Shown here piece after piece: positions 34,716 through 43,246 of a DNA stretch of 64,000 bases. Where the stretch lies: the NCBI RefSeq assembly GCF_005222785.1, contig NZ_STGH01000002.1, positions 186,001-250,000 of the forward strand, in the 5' to 3' direction. This stretch comes from Rhodobacter sp. SY28-1. Its GTDB lineage: Bacteria > Pseudomonadota > Alphaproteobacteria > Rhodobacterales > Rhodobacteraceae. The position numbers and the translations under genes are program-made. Within the stretch, counting starts at the first letter, position 1. The number at the start of each line of letters is the position of its first letter. The notes beneath the pieces are model-generated. The model saw nothing but the letters and a program-made list of their open reading frames with translations, was not told the origin of the DNA and made no database searches.

Positions 34716-35716
34716 GCCGCCGCCTCAAGCCGCAGGGTCTTGGCGGTGACGCGGGAAATGATCCCGGCCAGCGTCTCGCCCCTTGCACGGGCGGCGAAGG
34801 AAAGGGCCATCCGGTGGATCAGCACCGATTGCGCAAGATCGGCCACATCCGCGACCGACGGCGCAAGCCGGCCATCCAGCAGCGCCCGCGCCCGGACCAT
34901 CAGCATCAGCGCCTGCGCCGCGCGGGGGCCGGGACCCCAGCTGAGCGAATCCGCCAGATCGCGGCCCTCGGCCTCGCCCGGCCGACAGGCGCGGACGAGG
35001 TCCAGGATCGCCTCGACCACCTGATCGCCCACGGGCATCCGGCGGATCACGCCCTGTGCGTCGATCAGGCCTTGGGCGGTGAAGACCTGATGCGCCTCGG
35101 CCTCTTCGGCGCCGGTGGTGGCGATCAGGATGTCACGCTCGGTCTGGCGGGTGGGATACTCGACGTCGACCTGCACGAGGAAGCGGTCAAGCTGGGCTTC
35201 GGGCAGCGGATAGGTGCCTTCCTGCTCGATCGGGTTCTGGGTCGCAAGAACGTGGAAGGGCTTGCCCAAAGGCCGATGCTGGCCAGCGATGGTGACTTCC
35301 TTCTCCTGCATCGCCTGCAGAAGCGCGGACTGCGTCCGGGGCGAGGCGCGGTTGATCTCGTCCGCCATCAGCAGCTGGCAGAAGATCGGGCCTTCGACAA
35401 AACGGAAGGCCCGGTTGCCGTCAGTGCCGGTGTCCAGCACTTCGGAGCCAAGAATATCGGCGGGCATCAGGTCCGGCGTGAACTGGATGCGGTTAGCCTT
35501 CAGGCCCATCACCGTGCCCAGCGTATCGACCAGCCGGGTCTTGCCCAAGCCCGGCAGACCCACCAGCAGCGCGTGCCCGCCGCACAGCATGGAGGCCAGC
35601 ACCAGCTCTACCACCTTCTCCTGCCCGATGAAGCGGCGGTTGATCGAGGCCTTCGCCTGACCAAGCGTCGCGCCCAGTGCTTCGATTTCCGCGACCAGCG
35701 CCTTGGTGTCGGCCAT
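34712..35716 (-). CDS. MoxR-type AAA ATPase
   Basis: MoxR ATPases are chaperones that assemble or activate partner complexes. The 334-residue protein has Walker A GLPGLGKT (residues 53-60), Walker B MADEINRASPRTQSALLQAM with the Glu switch, sensor-type ATQNPIEQEGTYPLPEAQ, and the C-terminal AAA lid. It is the first gene of a four-gene operon with DUF58, BatA/DUF4159 and the large VWA/amidotransferase-like protein. The region upstream (35717-35896) is shared with the divergent HDAC-like gene. Confidence 0.94.
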   Translation of the reverse strand: MADTKALVAEIEALGATLGQAKASINRRFIGQEKVVELVLASMLCGGHALLVGLPGLGKTRLVDTLGTVMGLKANRIQFTPDLMPADILGSEVLDTGTDGNRAFRFVEGPIFCQLLMADEINRASPRTQSALLQAMQEKEVTIAGQHRPLGKPFHVLATQNPIEQEGTYPLPEAQLDRFLVQVDVEYPTRQTERDILIATTGAEEAEAHQVFTAQGLIDAQGVIRRMPVGDQVVEAILDLVRACRPGEAEGRDLADSLSWGPGPRAAQALMLMVRARALLDGRLAPSVADVADLAQSVLIHRMALSFAARARGETLAGIISRVTAKTLRLEAAA

Positions 35717-35896
35717 GCCTCATGCTCCCTTCAGGGTCCTGTCCCCGCCAGTAAAGCGAAGTATCCCGCCGGGCACAAATGGCAAAAGGCGACTTGACAC
35801 AAATGATCGTGAGAGGCCCGTGCGCCCCGGTATTGTCGCCCGCCGCTGGCCAATCGCGCGCCGTCTGATTAGGCTTCGTCGAAAGGGGACCGCGCC

Positions 35897-37000
35897 ATGA
35901 CCACTGCCTTCTATTCCGACGAACGCTGTTTCTGGCATGGCGGGGGCAACTACGCCTTCACCCTGCCAGTCGCGGGGCTGGTGCAGCCCACCCCTGGCGG
36001 ATTGCCCGAGAACCCTGAGACCAAGCGGCGGCTGAGAAACCTGATCGAGGTGACGGGCCTGACGCGCCACCTGTCGACGCGGGGGGCCGAACCTGCCAGC
36101 CGCGACGACCTGTTGCGCGTCCATCCGGACAGCTATCTGACGGCCTTCAAGGCCGCGTCCGACGCGGGCGGGGGCGAACTTGGCCTGCGCACCCCCTTCG
36201 GCGCGGGCGGGTTTGAGATCGCGGCGCTGTCGGCGGGCCTTGCGACAGCCGCCCTGCGCGCGGTGCTGACGGGCGAGGTGCGGAATGCCTATTCCCTGTC
36301 GCGCCCGCCGGGGCACCATTGCACCGCCGATTTCCCGAACGGCTTCTGTCTTCTGAACAACATCGCCGTGGCCATTCGGGCAGCGCAGGCCGATGGTCTG
36401 GTCCGGCGCGTGGCCGTTGTCGACTGGGACGTCCACCACGGCAACGGGACCGAGGCGATCTTCTGGGATGACCCCGATGTCCTGACGATCAGCCTGCATC
36501 AAGAGAGGAACTACCCGCTGGACACCGGCGATCTCGATGCGCGGGGCGGACCGGACGCGCCAGGGTCCAACCTGAACCTGCCCCTGCCCCCCGGCTGTGG
36601 CCACACGACCTATCTTCACGCGATGGAACGTGTCGTCCTGCCCGCCCTGACCCGCTTCAAGCCAGACGTCATCATCGTGGCCTGCGGCTTTGACGCCGCC
36701 GCCGTGGACCCGCTGGGCCGGATGCTCTGCACCGCCGAAACCTTCCGCGCTATGACCCGCCAGATGATGCAGGCCGCCGATAGCCTATGCGGCGGCAAGC
36801 TCTTGCTCGTCCACGAGGGCGGCTACTCCGAGGTCTACGTCCCCTTCTGCGGCCATGCGGTGCTGGAGGAACTCAGCGGCTCGGACATCAGCGCCCCCGA
36901 CCCCCTTGCCGCCACCTTGGCCAAACGCCAGCCCGATGCCCGTTTCGACGCCTTCGCCCGCGCCTGGATCGAGGAGGCGGCCCGAAGCCTAGGCCTGTAA
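35897..37000 (+). CDS. Class II histone deacetylase-like amidohydrolase (acetylpolyamine amidohydrolase family)
   Basis: This 367-residue zinc hydrolase removes acetyl groups, in bacteria probably from acetylated polyamines or other small molecules. Active-site motifs are intact: RPPGHHC near residue 138, WDVHHGNGTEAIFWDD with two zinc ligands, and VACGFDAAAVDPLG with the third Asp. The ATG at 35897 follows gaaagggg. It is divergent from moxR. A hairpin lies between it and the nitroreductase gene. Confidence 0.9.
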   Translation: MTTAFYSDERCFWHGGGNYAFTLPVAGLVQPTPGGLPENPETKRRLRNLIEVTGLTRHLSTRGAEPASRDDLLRVHPDSYLTAFKAASDAGGGELGLRTPFGAGGFEIAALSAGLATAALRAVLTGEVRNAYSLSRPPGHHCTADFPNGFCLLNNIAVAIRAAQADGLVRRVAVVDWDVHHGNGTEAIFWDDPDVLTISLHQERNYPLDTGDLDARGGPDAPGSNLNLPLPPGCGHTTYLHAMERVVLPALTRFKPDVIIVACGFDAAAVDPLGRMLCTAETFRAMTRQMMQAADSLCGGKLLLVHEGGYSEVYVPFCGHAVLEELSGSDISAPDPLAATLAKRQPDARFDAFARAWIEEAARSLGL

Positions 37001-37007
37001 CGCCCCG

Positions 37008-37044
37008 AGACCCGAGGAATTTTCGTCGAAAGTTCCTCGGGTCT
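37008..37044. terminator. Strong hairpin between the HDAC-like and nitroreductase genes
   Basis: AGACCCGAGGAA and TTCCTCGGGTCT form a 12-bp stem; the inner part ATTTTCG/CGAAAGT carries the same TTCG/CGAA core as the other palindromes. It starts 8 bp after the HDAC-like stop, consistent with a terminator. Confidence 0.7.
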
Positions 37045-37098
37045 GGATCGGTTCCCGGCTTTCCCTGCCAATCGTCTGCCCCTACCCGAAGGATTCCC

Positions 37099-37677
37099 AT
37101 GCCCGCTCGCAACGACGCTGCCCTCGCCTTCCTGAAAACCCGCCGCTCGCGCCAGGCGAAGCTGTTCACCTATCCCGTCCCGTCCCGCGACGAGCTGACC
37201 GAAATCCTGACCGCCGCGACCCGCGTGCCCGATCACGGCAAGCTCGAACCCTGGCGGCTTCAGGTCATCGAAGGCGCGGCCTTCGCGCGGCTCGCCGATC
37301 TGGCCGAAGCGCGGGCCTTGGAACTGGGCGGGGATGCCGAGATGGCCGCCAAGGGGCGCGGGCAATATGATCTGGGCAAGCTGGCCGTGGTGGTAATTTC
37401 CTCACCCAAATCCGCGCCGAAGATCCCGCTGGCCGAACAGGTGGCCTCGGCCGCCGCGCTCTGCTTCGGCATCGTCAACGCGGCCGAAGCGGCGGGTTGG
37501 GGCGCCTGCTGGCTGACCGGCTGGCCCGCGCACGACGCGACCTTCGCCGCCCGCGCCTTTGGCTGCATGGACGGCGAAACGGTTGCCGGCATCGTCCATA
37601 TCGCCACACCGCCCGCTGACGGCCCCGACCGGCCGCGCCCCGACCTGTCGCGGCTGGTGACCTGGGTCGACGCATGA
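37099..37677 (+). CDS. Nitroreductase family protein
   Basis: This 192-residue FMN-dependent oxidoreductase is of the compact YdjA-like type. The FMN-binding segment RRSRQAKLF is near residue 15, followed by RVPDHGKLEPWRLQVIEG and a C-terminal WGACWLTGWPAHD. Substrate unknown. The ATG at 37099 has gaaggatt upstream. The stop overlaps the start of the EI24-like gene by 4 bp, so the two genes are coupled. Confidence 0.88.
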   Translation: MPARNDAALAFLKTRRSRQAKLFTYPVPSRDELTEILTAATRVPDHGKLEPWRLQVIEGAAFARLADLAEARALELGGDAEMAAKGRGQYDLGKLAVVVISSPKSAPKIPLAEQVASAAALCFGIVNAAEAAGWGACWLTGWPAHDATFAARAFGCMDGETVAGIVHIATPPADGPDRPRPDLSRLVTWVDA

Positions 37678-38369
37678 TCTTCGCCGCCTTCTTCCAGGCG
37701 CTTGGCCAGCTGGGCGACCGCCGCTTTCGCCGCGTGGTGTTCCTGGGCGTCCTTCTGGCGCTCGCGCTCCTCTTTGCCGCCTACATCCTGTTCATCCAGC
37801 TGATCTGGTGGCTCTCGCCCGAGACAGTCGACCTGCCGGTGATCGGCCCGGTCTCGGGGATCGAGACCTTCCTCGGCTGGGCCTCGCTGTTCCTGATGAT
37901 CGGGTTGTCGGTCTTCCTGATGGTGCCCGTCGCCTCGGCCTTCACCGGGTTCTTCCTGGAGGACGTGGCCGACGCGGTCGAGGACCGGCACTACCCGGGC
38001 CTGCCCCCCGCGACGCCGCTGACGCTGGGCGAAAGCCTGCGCCAGTCGGTGAACTTCCTGGGCCTGGTGATCGCGGTGAACCTGGGCGCGCTGTTCCTTT
38101 ACCCCTTCGTCGGCCCCGGCATTCCGCTGGTCTTCTGGGCGATCAACGGGTTCCTCCTGGGCCGGGAATACTTCAGCCTCGTCGCGCTACGCCGCCTGCC
38201 TCCGGGCGAGGTCAAGGCCATGCGCCGCCGCAATCGCTGGACGCTCTGGGCGGCGGGCACGCTGATGGCCGCGCCCCTGTCGGTGCCATTGCTGAACCTG
38301 GTGGTGCCGACGCTGGGGGTGGCGACCTTCACCCATCTCTACCACCGACTGGCCAGCGCGGGGCGGTAG
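37674..38369 (+). CDS. EI24/CysZ-like membrane protein
   Basis: The 231-residue protein has four or five hydrophobic segments (about 22-48, 66-92, 128-150 and 190-215) and matches the EI24 domain family, which includes the sulfate transporter CysZ. Typical stretches are ASAFTGFFLEDVADAVEDRHYP and FWAINGFLLGREYF. The cargo cannot be inferred. Its ATG overlaps the nitroreductase stop. A double palindrome lies 10 bp after the stop, before the convergent DUF1467 gene. Confidence 0.82.
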   Translation: MIFAAFFQALGQLGDRRFRRVVFLGVLLALALLFAAYILFIQLIWWLSPETVDLPVIGPVSGIETFLGWASLFLMIGLSVFLMVPVASAFTGFFLEDVADAVEDRHYPGLPPATPLTLGESLRQSVNFLGLVIAVNLGALFLYPFVGPGIPLVFWAINGFLLGREYFSLVALRRLPPGEVKAMRRRNRWTLWAAGTLMAAPLSVPLLNLVVPTLGVATFTHLYHRLASAGR

Positions 38370-38379
38370 AGGCGGGGGC

Positions 38380-38428
38380 CAAATTTCTTAAGCAAGAAAT
38401 TTGTCAAAATCCTTACTCAAGGATTTTG
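38380..38428. repeat. Tandem pair of AT-rich palindromes between convergent genes
   Basis: Unit one (38380-38403) has arms CAAATTTCTT/AAGAAATTTG around AAGC. Unit two (38405-38428) has arms CAAAATCCTT/AAGGATTTTG around ACTC. The arms match those of other copies while the TCGA loop core is lost, so stem pairing is conserved without the central sequence. This favours an RNA hairpin role such as bidirectional termination. Confidence 0.72.
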
Positions 38429-38430
38429 GG

Positions 38431-38700
38431 TCAGTCCTTCAACCGGCCAAACCAGTCCAGGTCTTCCACGGTGATCCAGCCCGAAAGAATGATCGCCGCG
38501 ATCACCGCGAAGATCGGCGTCGCGATCAGCGTCGTGACCCAGGCCTTGCGTTTCATCACCTCGCCTGCAGGCGCGCCCGGGGGCGTGCCCGGTACGACGT
38601 GGTTGGCCTCATCCTGCGACTGCGTGCGATAGGGCAGCACGCAGAACAGGGTCATGAACCAGGTGATCGAGTACAGAACGATGGCGCCGGTGATGCTCAT
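38431..38700 (-). CDS. DUF1467 family small membrane protein
   Basis: This 89-residue protein has two membrane helices (about 3-22 and 53-74) separated by a polar loop containing QSQDEANHVVPGTPPGAP, the family hallmark. Function is unknown. It overlaps the methylmalonyl-CoA epimerase gene by 4 bp, an arrangement widespread in Rhodobacteraceae. Confidence 0.88.
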   Translation of the reverse strand: MSITGAIVLYSITWFMTLFCVLPYRTQSQDEANHVVPGTPPGAPAGEVMKRKAWVTTLIATPIFAVIAAIILSGWITVEDLDWFGRLKD

Positions 38701-39101
38701 GCCTGTTCAAGCTCCACCAGACAGCCGTTGAAGTCCTTCGGGTGCAGGAACAGCACCGGCTTGCCATGCGCGCCGATCTTCGGCTCCCCGTTCCCCAGCA
38801 CCCGCGCGCCCGACGCCTTCAGGTGGTCCCGCGCGGCGAGGATATCGTCGACCTCATAGCAGATATGGTGGATGCCGCCCGCGGGGTTCTTTTCCAGGAA
38901 CCCCAGGATGGGCGAGCCCTCGCCCAGCGGATGCAAGAGCTCGATCTTGGTGTTCGGCAGTTCGATGAAGACCACCGTCACCCCGTGGTCCGGCTCGGCC
39001 TGCGGGGCGCCCACCTTTGCGCCGAGGGTCTGGCGATATTGGTCCGCCGCCGCCTGCAGATCGGGGACGGCGATGGCGACATGGTTCAGGCGTCCGATCA
39101 T
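38697..39101 (-). CDS. mce: Methylmalonyl-CoA epimerase
   Basis: The enzyme interconverts the 2R and 2S forms of methylmalonyl-CoA in propionate metabolism and the ethylmalonyl-CoA pathway. The 134-residue glyoxalase-fold protein starts MIGRLNHVAIAVPDL and has metal ligands in the first His, IHHICYEVDD (His) and a C-terminal Glu in LVELEQA. Length and order match bacterial epimerases. It is the upstream gene of the pair with DUF1467. Confidence 0.94.
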   Translation of the reverse strand: MIGRLNHVAIAVPDLQAAADQYRQTLGAKVGAPQAEPDHGVTVVFIELPNTKIELLHPLGEGSPILGFLEKNPAGGIHHICYEVDDILAARDHLKASGARVLGNGEPKIGAHGKPVLFLHPKDFNGCLVELEQA

Positions 39102-39179
39102 GGGTACCTCGCAAGACTGTGCGACGGGTTATGCGTTCAGCGGCCGGGGCCTGCAAGCGGCGCGAAGGTCGCAGGCCCA

Positions 39180-39195
39180 TTAACCGCAGCTTAAC
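39180..39195 (+). promoter_or_regulatory. CtrA box upstream of a response-regulator gene
   Basis: TTAACCGCAGCTTAAC (39180-39195) is a perfect TTAA-N7-TTAA(C) CtrA site 43 bp upstream of the ATG at 39238. In alphaproteobacteria CtrA controls cell-cycle, motility and gene-transfer-agent genes. Confidence 0.65.
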
Positions 39196-39237
39196 GGACC
39201 GTGGCGACACTCGCACCCGTTCCGAACGAGGTCTGCC

Positions 39238-39915
39238 ATGCCGCATCGTCCCTATCCTGTCCTGCCAACCGTTCCACCGGGCGCCAGCGACCTGCCCTTG
39301 CAGGGGCAGACGCTGATGATCGTGGATGACAGCCGCTTTACTTGCGATGCGCTGCGGCTGATCCTTAGCCGCGCCGGGGCAAAGCTGCGGCGGGCGGAAA
39401 GTCTTGAAATCGCGCGACTTCACTTGAACTGCTACCGTCCCGACCTGGCCATCGTCGATCTTGGCCTGCCCGACGGAAGGGGGGAGGACCTGATTGCCGA
39501 ACTGTCGGCGCAGGGCTTTCCGGTGCTGGGCCTGTCGGGCGATCCGGACGGGCGCGACCTGGCGCTGGATGCCGGAGCGGCGGGATTCCTGGAAAAGCCG
39601 ATCGGGTCAGTCGCGGGTCTGGTGCGGCTGATTCGGCAGTTGACCACAGGCGTCGGCCCGATCGAGAAGGGCGAGGACATGCCCGCCCCATCCGGCGATC
39701 CGATGGCTTTGCGCGACGATCTGGCCCGCGCGGCCACGCTGATCACGGCCCCGGGCGATCCGACCTATGCGCGCGCCTTCCTGCAAAGCCTCGCCCGCGC
39801 CTCGGGCGATCTGGCGCTGGAACAGGCCGTGCGCCACAGCAGCACGCCCTTTGACCGCGCCAAACTGGTCCAGCTGATCGAGAACCGGCTGGCCGCGCTG
39901 CAGTCGCCTGCCTGA
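39238..39915 (+). CDS. Orphan response regulator with receiver domain and uncharacterised C-terminal part
   Basis: The 225-residue protein has a receiver domain at about residues 25-140: the acidic pair in LMIVDDSRF, the phosphoacceptor Asp in LAIVDLGLPDGRG, the Ser/Thr position in GLSGDPD, and the conserved Lys in FLEKPIGS. The C-terminal 75 residues are helical and do not show a recognisable DNA-binding or enzyme motif. No histidine kinase is adjacent. The perfect CtrA box upstream suggests that it belongs to the CtrA regulon. Partners are unknown. Confidence 0.85.
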   Translation: MPHRPYPVLPTVPPGASDLPLQGQTLMIVDDSRFTCDALRLILSRAGAKLRRAESLEIARLHLNCYRPDLAIVDLGLPDGRGEDLIAELSAQGFPVLGLSGDPDGRDLALDAGAAGFLEKPIGSVAGLVRLIRQLTTGVGPIEKGEDMPAPSGDPMALRDDLARAATLITAPGDPTYARAFLQSLARASGDLALEQAVRHSSTPFDRAKLVQLIENRLAALQSPA

Positions 39916-39930
39916 AATCTCCTGTCAGCC

Positions 39931-40641
39931 CTACAGCGCCGGGTCGCTGCCTGACCGGACCAGGCGGGTCAGGTCCGACAGTCGCTCGCGCTGGCGGCCC
40001 TTGGCGTCGAAATTCGACGGTGACAGCCACAGCGCAAAGGCCTCGGACAGCGCGGGCCATTCCTTGTCGATCACCGAAAACCAGGCCGTGTCCCGGTTTC
40101 GTCCCTTGACGATCAGGTGTTGCCGGAACACGCCTTCGAAGCTGAACCCCAGCCGCTGTGCCGCCCGGCGCGAAGCCAGGTTCAGCGCGTTGCACTTCCA
40201 TTCATAGCGCCGGTAGCCCGCGCGGAACGCCCAGTCCATCATCAAGAACATCGCCTCGGTCGCCGCCGCTCCCCGCTGCATCGAGGGCGAGATGCAGATG
40301 TGCCCGACCTCGATCGACCCGGCCTCGGGCGCGATCCGCAAGTAACTGGCGATCCCGCCGCATTTCCCGCTTCCCGCATCGCGCATCACGAAAAATCGCG
40401 GGTCCTCGCCCGCCTCACGCTCGCGCGCCCAGCGGTGATAGGCCGAACCCGAGGCGAAGGGGCCGTAAGGCATGTAGTCCCACAGGGCGTCGTGGCCCTG
40501 AAACGCCTCCTGCAGCTCGAAAGCGTGGCGGTCGGCGTCCAGGGGCTCGAGCCGGACGAACCGCCCGTCCATCGCGTCATGACCCGGTCGCGGCGGCGGC
40601 TGCCAGCCCGTCACTTCGCTGCCCAGCGCTTTCGAATCCAT
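39931..40641 (-). CDS. GNAT family N-acetyltransferase, RimJ/RimL-like
   Basis: The 236-residue protein matches the Acetyltransf_3 (RimJ/RimL-like) group. Motifs include GRFVRLEPLDADRHAFEL near the N-terminus, IEVGHICISPSMQRGAAATEA as the acetyl-CoA loop, and the YRRYEWKCNALNLASRRAAQRLGF segment cited in part. Its acceptor (a protein N-terminus or small amine) is unknown. The gene is convergent with the response regulator. A good ATG at 40641 gives the standard N-terminus. Confidence 0.88.
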   Translation of the reverse strand: MDSKALGSEVTGWQPPPRPGHDAMDGRFVRLEPLDADRHAFELQEAFQGHDALWDYMPYGPFASGSAYHRWAREREAGEDPRFFVMRDAGSGKCGGIASYLRIAPEAGSIEVGHICISPSMQRGAAATEAMFLMMDWAFRAGYRRYEWKCNALNLASRRAAQRLGFSFEGVFRQHLIVKGRNRDTAWFSVIDKEWPALSEAFALWLSPSNFDAKGRQRERLSDLTRLVRSGSDPAL

Positions 40642-40699
40642 CTCGCAACCTCCCCGTCCCTCCTGCGAAGGCTAGGCCGGGCGACGGATGGCCGCAACA

Positions 40700-41845
40700 T
40701 CACCGGATCAGCTTGTCGCTGGTCGTCATCGCAAGCTTCGGAAAGACCGTGCCTTCCAGCACCGAGCGGTCCAGCCCGAACAGCCCGGCCATTGCCTGCG
40801 CCGCCCAGTCGCGCACATCCGAGGTCGGCATCAGATCGCGGCGATCGTAAAGGTCAGCCTCGGCCAGACCCGGCCAGCGGCCTAGCACCTTCCCGCCCCG
40901 CACCGCACCTCCAGCCACCAGCATCGCGCCGCCCGTGCCGTGATCCGTCCCGCCCGAGCCGTTCTGCCGCACAGTCCGCCCAAACTCCGTCATCGCCAGC
41001 ACCACGGTCTTGCCCCAGACCTCTGGCCTCGCGCCATCCTTCAACCGCAGGACCGCGCGCTGCAGCCGGTCAAGCGGTTTCCGTATCGCCCGCTCCTGCC
41101 CCTTGTGCGTGTCCCAGCCCGTCAGCGAAAACGCCGCGATCCGGGCCGGGCCGCGCAGGCGTTCAGCGACGAAATCGACGATCATGTCGGTGTCCTGCCC
41201 CTCGCCCTCCTCCATCCCCGCCAGCCCGAACGCGGTGGCCGAGGCCTGATGGAACAGCGCGTCCTCGGCATAGACCTGTTCCAGCAGCGCCCGCGCCGGG
41301 GCGGAAACCGCAAGGTCCTGATCCGGCGCCCAGCTTTCTGCGGGGGCGGCACCCGTAAGGATCGGCATCGCCTCGCGTCCCACGGCCCAGGCGGTTTCCG
41401 AGGTCGCCCCCGGCAGGACGCCAAGAAGCCGGTTCAGCCAGCCATCCCGCTGCGCGGCGGGCGCAAGGTCGGTGCCCGTCCCGGCTTCCAACAGGTCCTG
41501 CCCGTCGAAATGGCTGCGCTTGTCGCGGTAGGGGGTCGAGGTCGCGTGGACAAAGGCCAGTTCCCCCGCCTGCCACAAGGGCATCAGACCCGACAGCCCC
41601 TCATGCAGGGCAAAGAACCCGTCCAGGTCCTGCGCCTTTGCCAGCACCCCCGGCCGCGCCGCCGCAAGGTCCCGGTCGCCCCGCGGCTGCACCACGTCCA
41701 GCCCGTCCATCGCCCCGCGCAGGATGATGACCGCCAGCCGGTTCTCGCCCGGCGCGGCCGCCAGCGTCAGTGTCGTCATCAGGGGATGCGCCGCCGCCGA
41801 GCAGCCCACGGCTCCCAGCCCCTTCAGGAAAATCCGCCGATCCAT
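40700..41845 (-). CDS. DUF1501 protein with Tat signal
   Basis: This 381-residue protein starts MDRRIFLKGLGAVG, a twin-arginine export signal (RRxFLK) followed by a hydrophobic stretch, so it is probably exported folded. The DUF1501 fold is seen in LAVIILRGAMDGLDVVQP, HATSTPYRDKRSHFDGQD, and VVLAMTEFGRTVRQNGSGGTDHGTGG near residue 300. The family resembles alkaline-phosphatase/sulfatase hydrolases but lacks an assigned reaction. ATG 41845 has acaggagg upstream. It follows the DUF1800 gene by 4 bp; the two are nearly always paired. Confidence 0.9.
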   Translation of the reverse strand: MDRRIFLKGLGAVGCSAAAHPLMTTLTLAAAPGENRLAVIILRGAMDGLDVVQPRGDRDLAAARPGVLAKAQDLDGFFALHEGLSGLMPLWQAGELAFVHATSTPYRDKRSHFDGQDLLEAGTGTDLAPAAQRDGWLNRLLGVLPGATSETAWAVGREAMPILTGAAPAESWAPDQDLAVSAPARALLEQVYAEDALFHQASATAFGLAGMEEGEGQDTDMIVDFVAERLRGPARIAAFSLTGWDTHKGQERAIRKPLDRLQRAVLRLKDGARPEVWGKTVVLAMTEFGRTVRQNGSGGTDHGTGGAMLVAGGAVRGGKVLGRWPGLAEADLYDRRDLMPTSDVRDWAAQAMAGLFGLDRSVLEGTVFPKLAMTTSDKLIR

Positions 41846-41849
41846 CGTG

Positions 41850-43148
41850 CTACCTCCTGTTGAATTCGGGCGAGGCGAGGACCAGCCCCACCCCGTCGCG
41901 CGCCGATTCCGCGGCCCCCACGGCCCATGCAAGCTTTTCGCCCGCCCTTGCGCCCAGCGCCGTGGACAGAAGGGCACGCGGGTCCGGAAGGGGCCGCACC
42001 AGCCGCTCGGGCGCCTGCATGGCCCAGTCGATCCGCGCGGCCAGACCCTGCGGGGTGATCCAGTCCGCCTCGCGTTCGGGCCAGCCGTCCGGGCCCGGCG
42101 CCTGCTGGAACGGCTGACCCATCGCCTCCAACGGGTCGAGGATGAGCCGTCGGAAGGGACGCGGCTCCAGCCCCAGGATGAACTCGGGCCCGACGCCCAG
42201 CGCGCGAAGGCTGGCCACCAGGAAATCCAAGGGTTGCCGTGCCTTGGTCCCGGTCCCGGCCAGCGGATGCGCGACGAGCGCCTGCGCGACCTCTGCCAGA
42301 TCGCCATCCGTGTCGCGGAACCGCGCGGCAAGGTCGGCCACCAGGCCTTCGTCCGGGTCATCGGCCACGAAATGCACCGCCAGCTTCTGCGCCAGATGCG
42401 CCGCCGTCTCGGGTCGGGCGGCAAGGTCGTCCAGCGCCTGCAGGATCGGTGCCGCGCCGTTGCCGGAATAGGTCACGCCCAGCACCATCTCGGCCCCCGG
42501 TTCGGCGCGATTCTTGTCAAAAACGAACCCTTCTTGCGGCGAAACCGTCAAACCCGTGAGCAATTCTGCCAGTTCTCGAACATCGGCTTGCGTATAACCC
42601 GCCCCCACGCCCAGGGTGTGCAGCTCGATCAACTCGCGCGCGAGGTTCTCGTTCAGACCTTTCTTCTGCCGCTTGCCCTTGGGCGAGGACGGGCCGAAGG
42701 ACGCCTCCTGGTTCAGGTAGATCAGCATCGCGGGGTGCGTCGTGACGGCCTTCAGCATGTCGGCGAAGCGCCCTGTGACATGCGGCCTTATCGCCTCGTC
42801 CACCAGGGCCCCTGGCAAGGCGCGTTCGGTCCGGTTACGCGGGGCCACGGTGAAATGGTCGGCCCAGAAAGCCACCAGACGCTCACGATACGGGTCGTCA
42901 GACCCCAGGGCGCGGGCAAAGATCGCCTTCGCCCCCCGCAGGGCCAGCGCATCGACCGCACGCTGAGCCTCTCTCACTGCCGCATCGTCCTCGGCCTTCT
43001 TCGCTGCCCGGTAGGCCAGGGCCACTGGGGCAAGTTCGGCCAGTCGCACCCCCGGCCAGGTCCGCGCCGCCAGATCATCCGCGCCAAGGCCCGACCCGCC
43101 TGCGGGCAGACCATAGCCGAAGCGGATCGCAAAGCTTTCGCCGTCCAT
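41850..43148 (-). CDS. DUF1800 protein
   Basis: The 432-residue protein is the usual partner of DUF1501. Hallmarks: RERLVAFWADHFTV near residue 90, AMLIYLNQEAS, LNENLARELIELHTLGVGAGYTQADV, and the C-terminal SPEFNRR. A predicted signal peptide is not obvious in the short N-terminus (MDGESFAIRFGYGLP), so export may depend on DUF1501 or may not occur. Start 43148 has gggagg upstream. Function of the pair is unknown. Confidence 0.9.
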   Translation of the reverse strand: MDGESFAIRFGYGLPAGGSGLGADDLAARTWPGVRLAELAPVALAYRAAKKAEDDAAVREAQRAVDALALRGAKAIFARALGSDDPYRERLVAFWADHFTVAPRNRTERALPGALVDEAIRPHVTGRFADMLKAVTTHPAMLIYLNQEASFGPSSPKGKRQKKGLNENLARELIELHTLGVGAGYTQADVRELAELLTGLTVSPQEGFVFDKNRAEPGAEMVLGVTYSGNGAAPILQALDDLAARPETAAHLAQKLAVHFVADDPDEGLVADLAARFRDTDGDLAEVAQALVAHPLAGTGTKARQPLDFLVASLRALGVGPEFILGLEPRPFRRLILDPLEAMGQPFQQAPGPDGWPEREADWITPQGLAARIDWAMQAPERLVRPLPDPRALLSTALGARAGEKLAWAVGAAESARDGVGLVLASPEFNRR

Positions 43149-43246
43149 ACGCGCCTCCCTGTTTGTGCAGGATCATACGCGCAACGCGCGACGCTCCGTC
43201 GCAGCCCGGCGATGAGCCAGCGAAGCGCCCGCGAAGAGCCGCCCGG

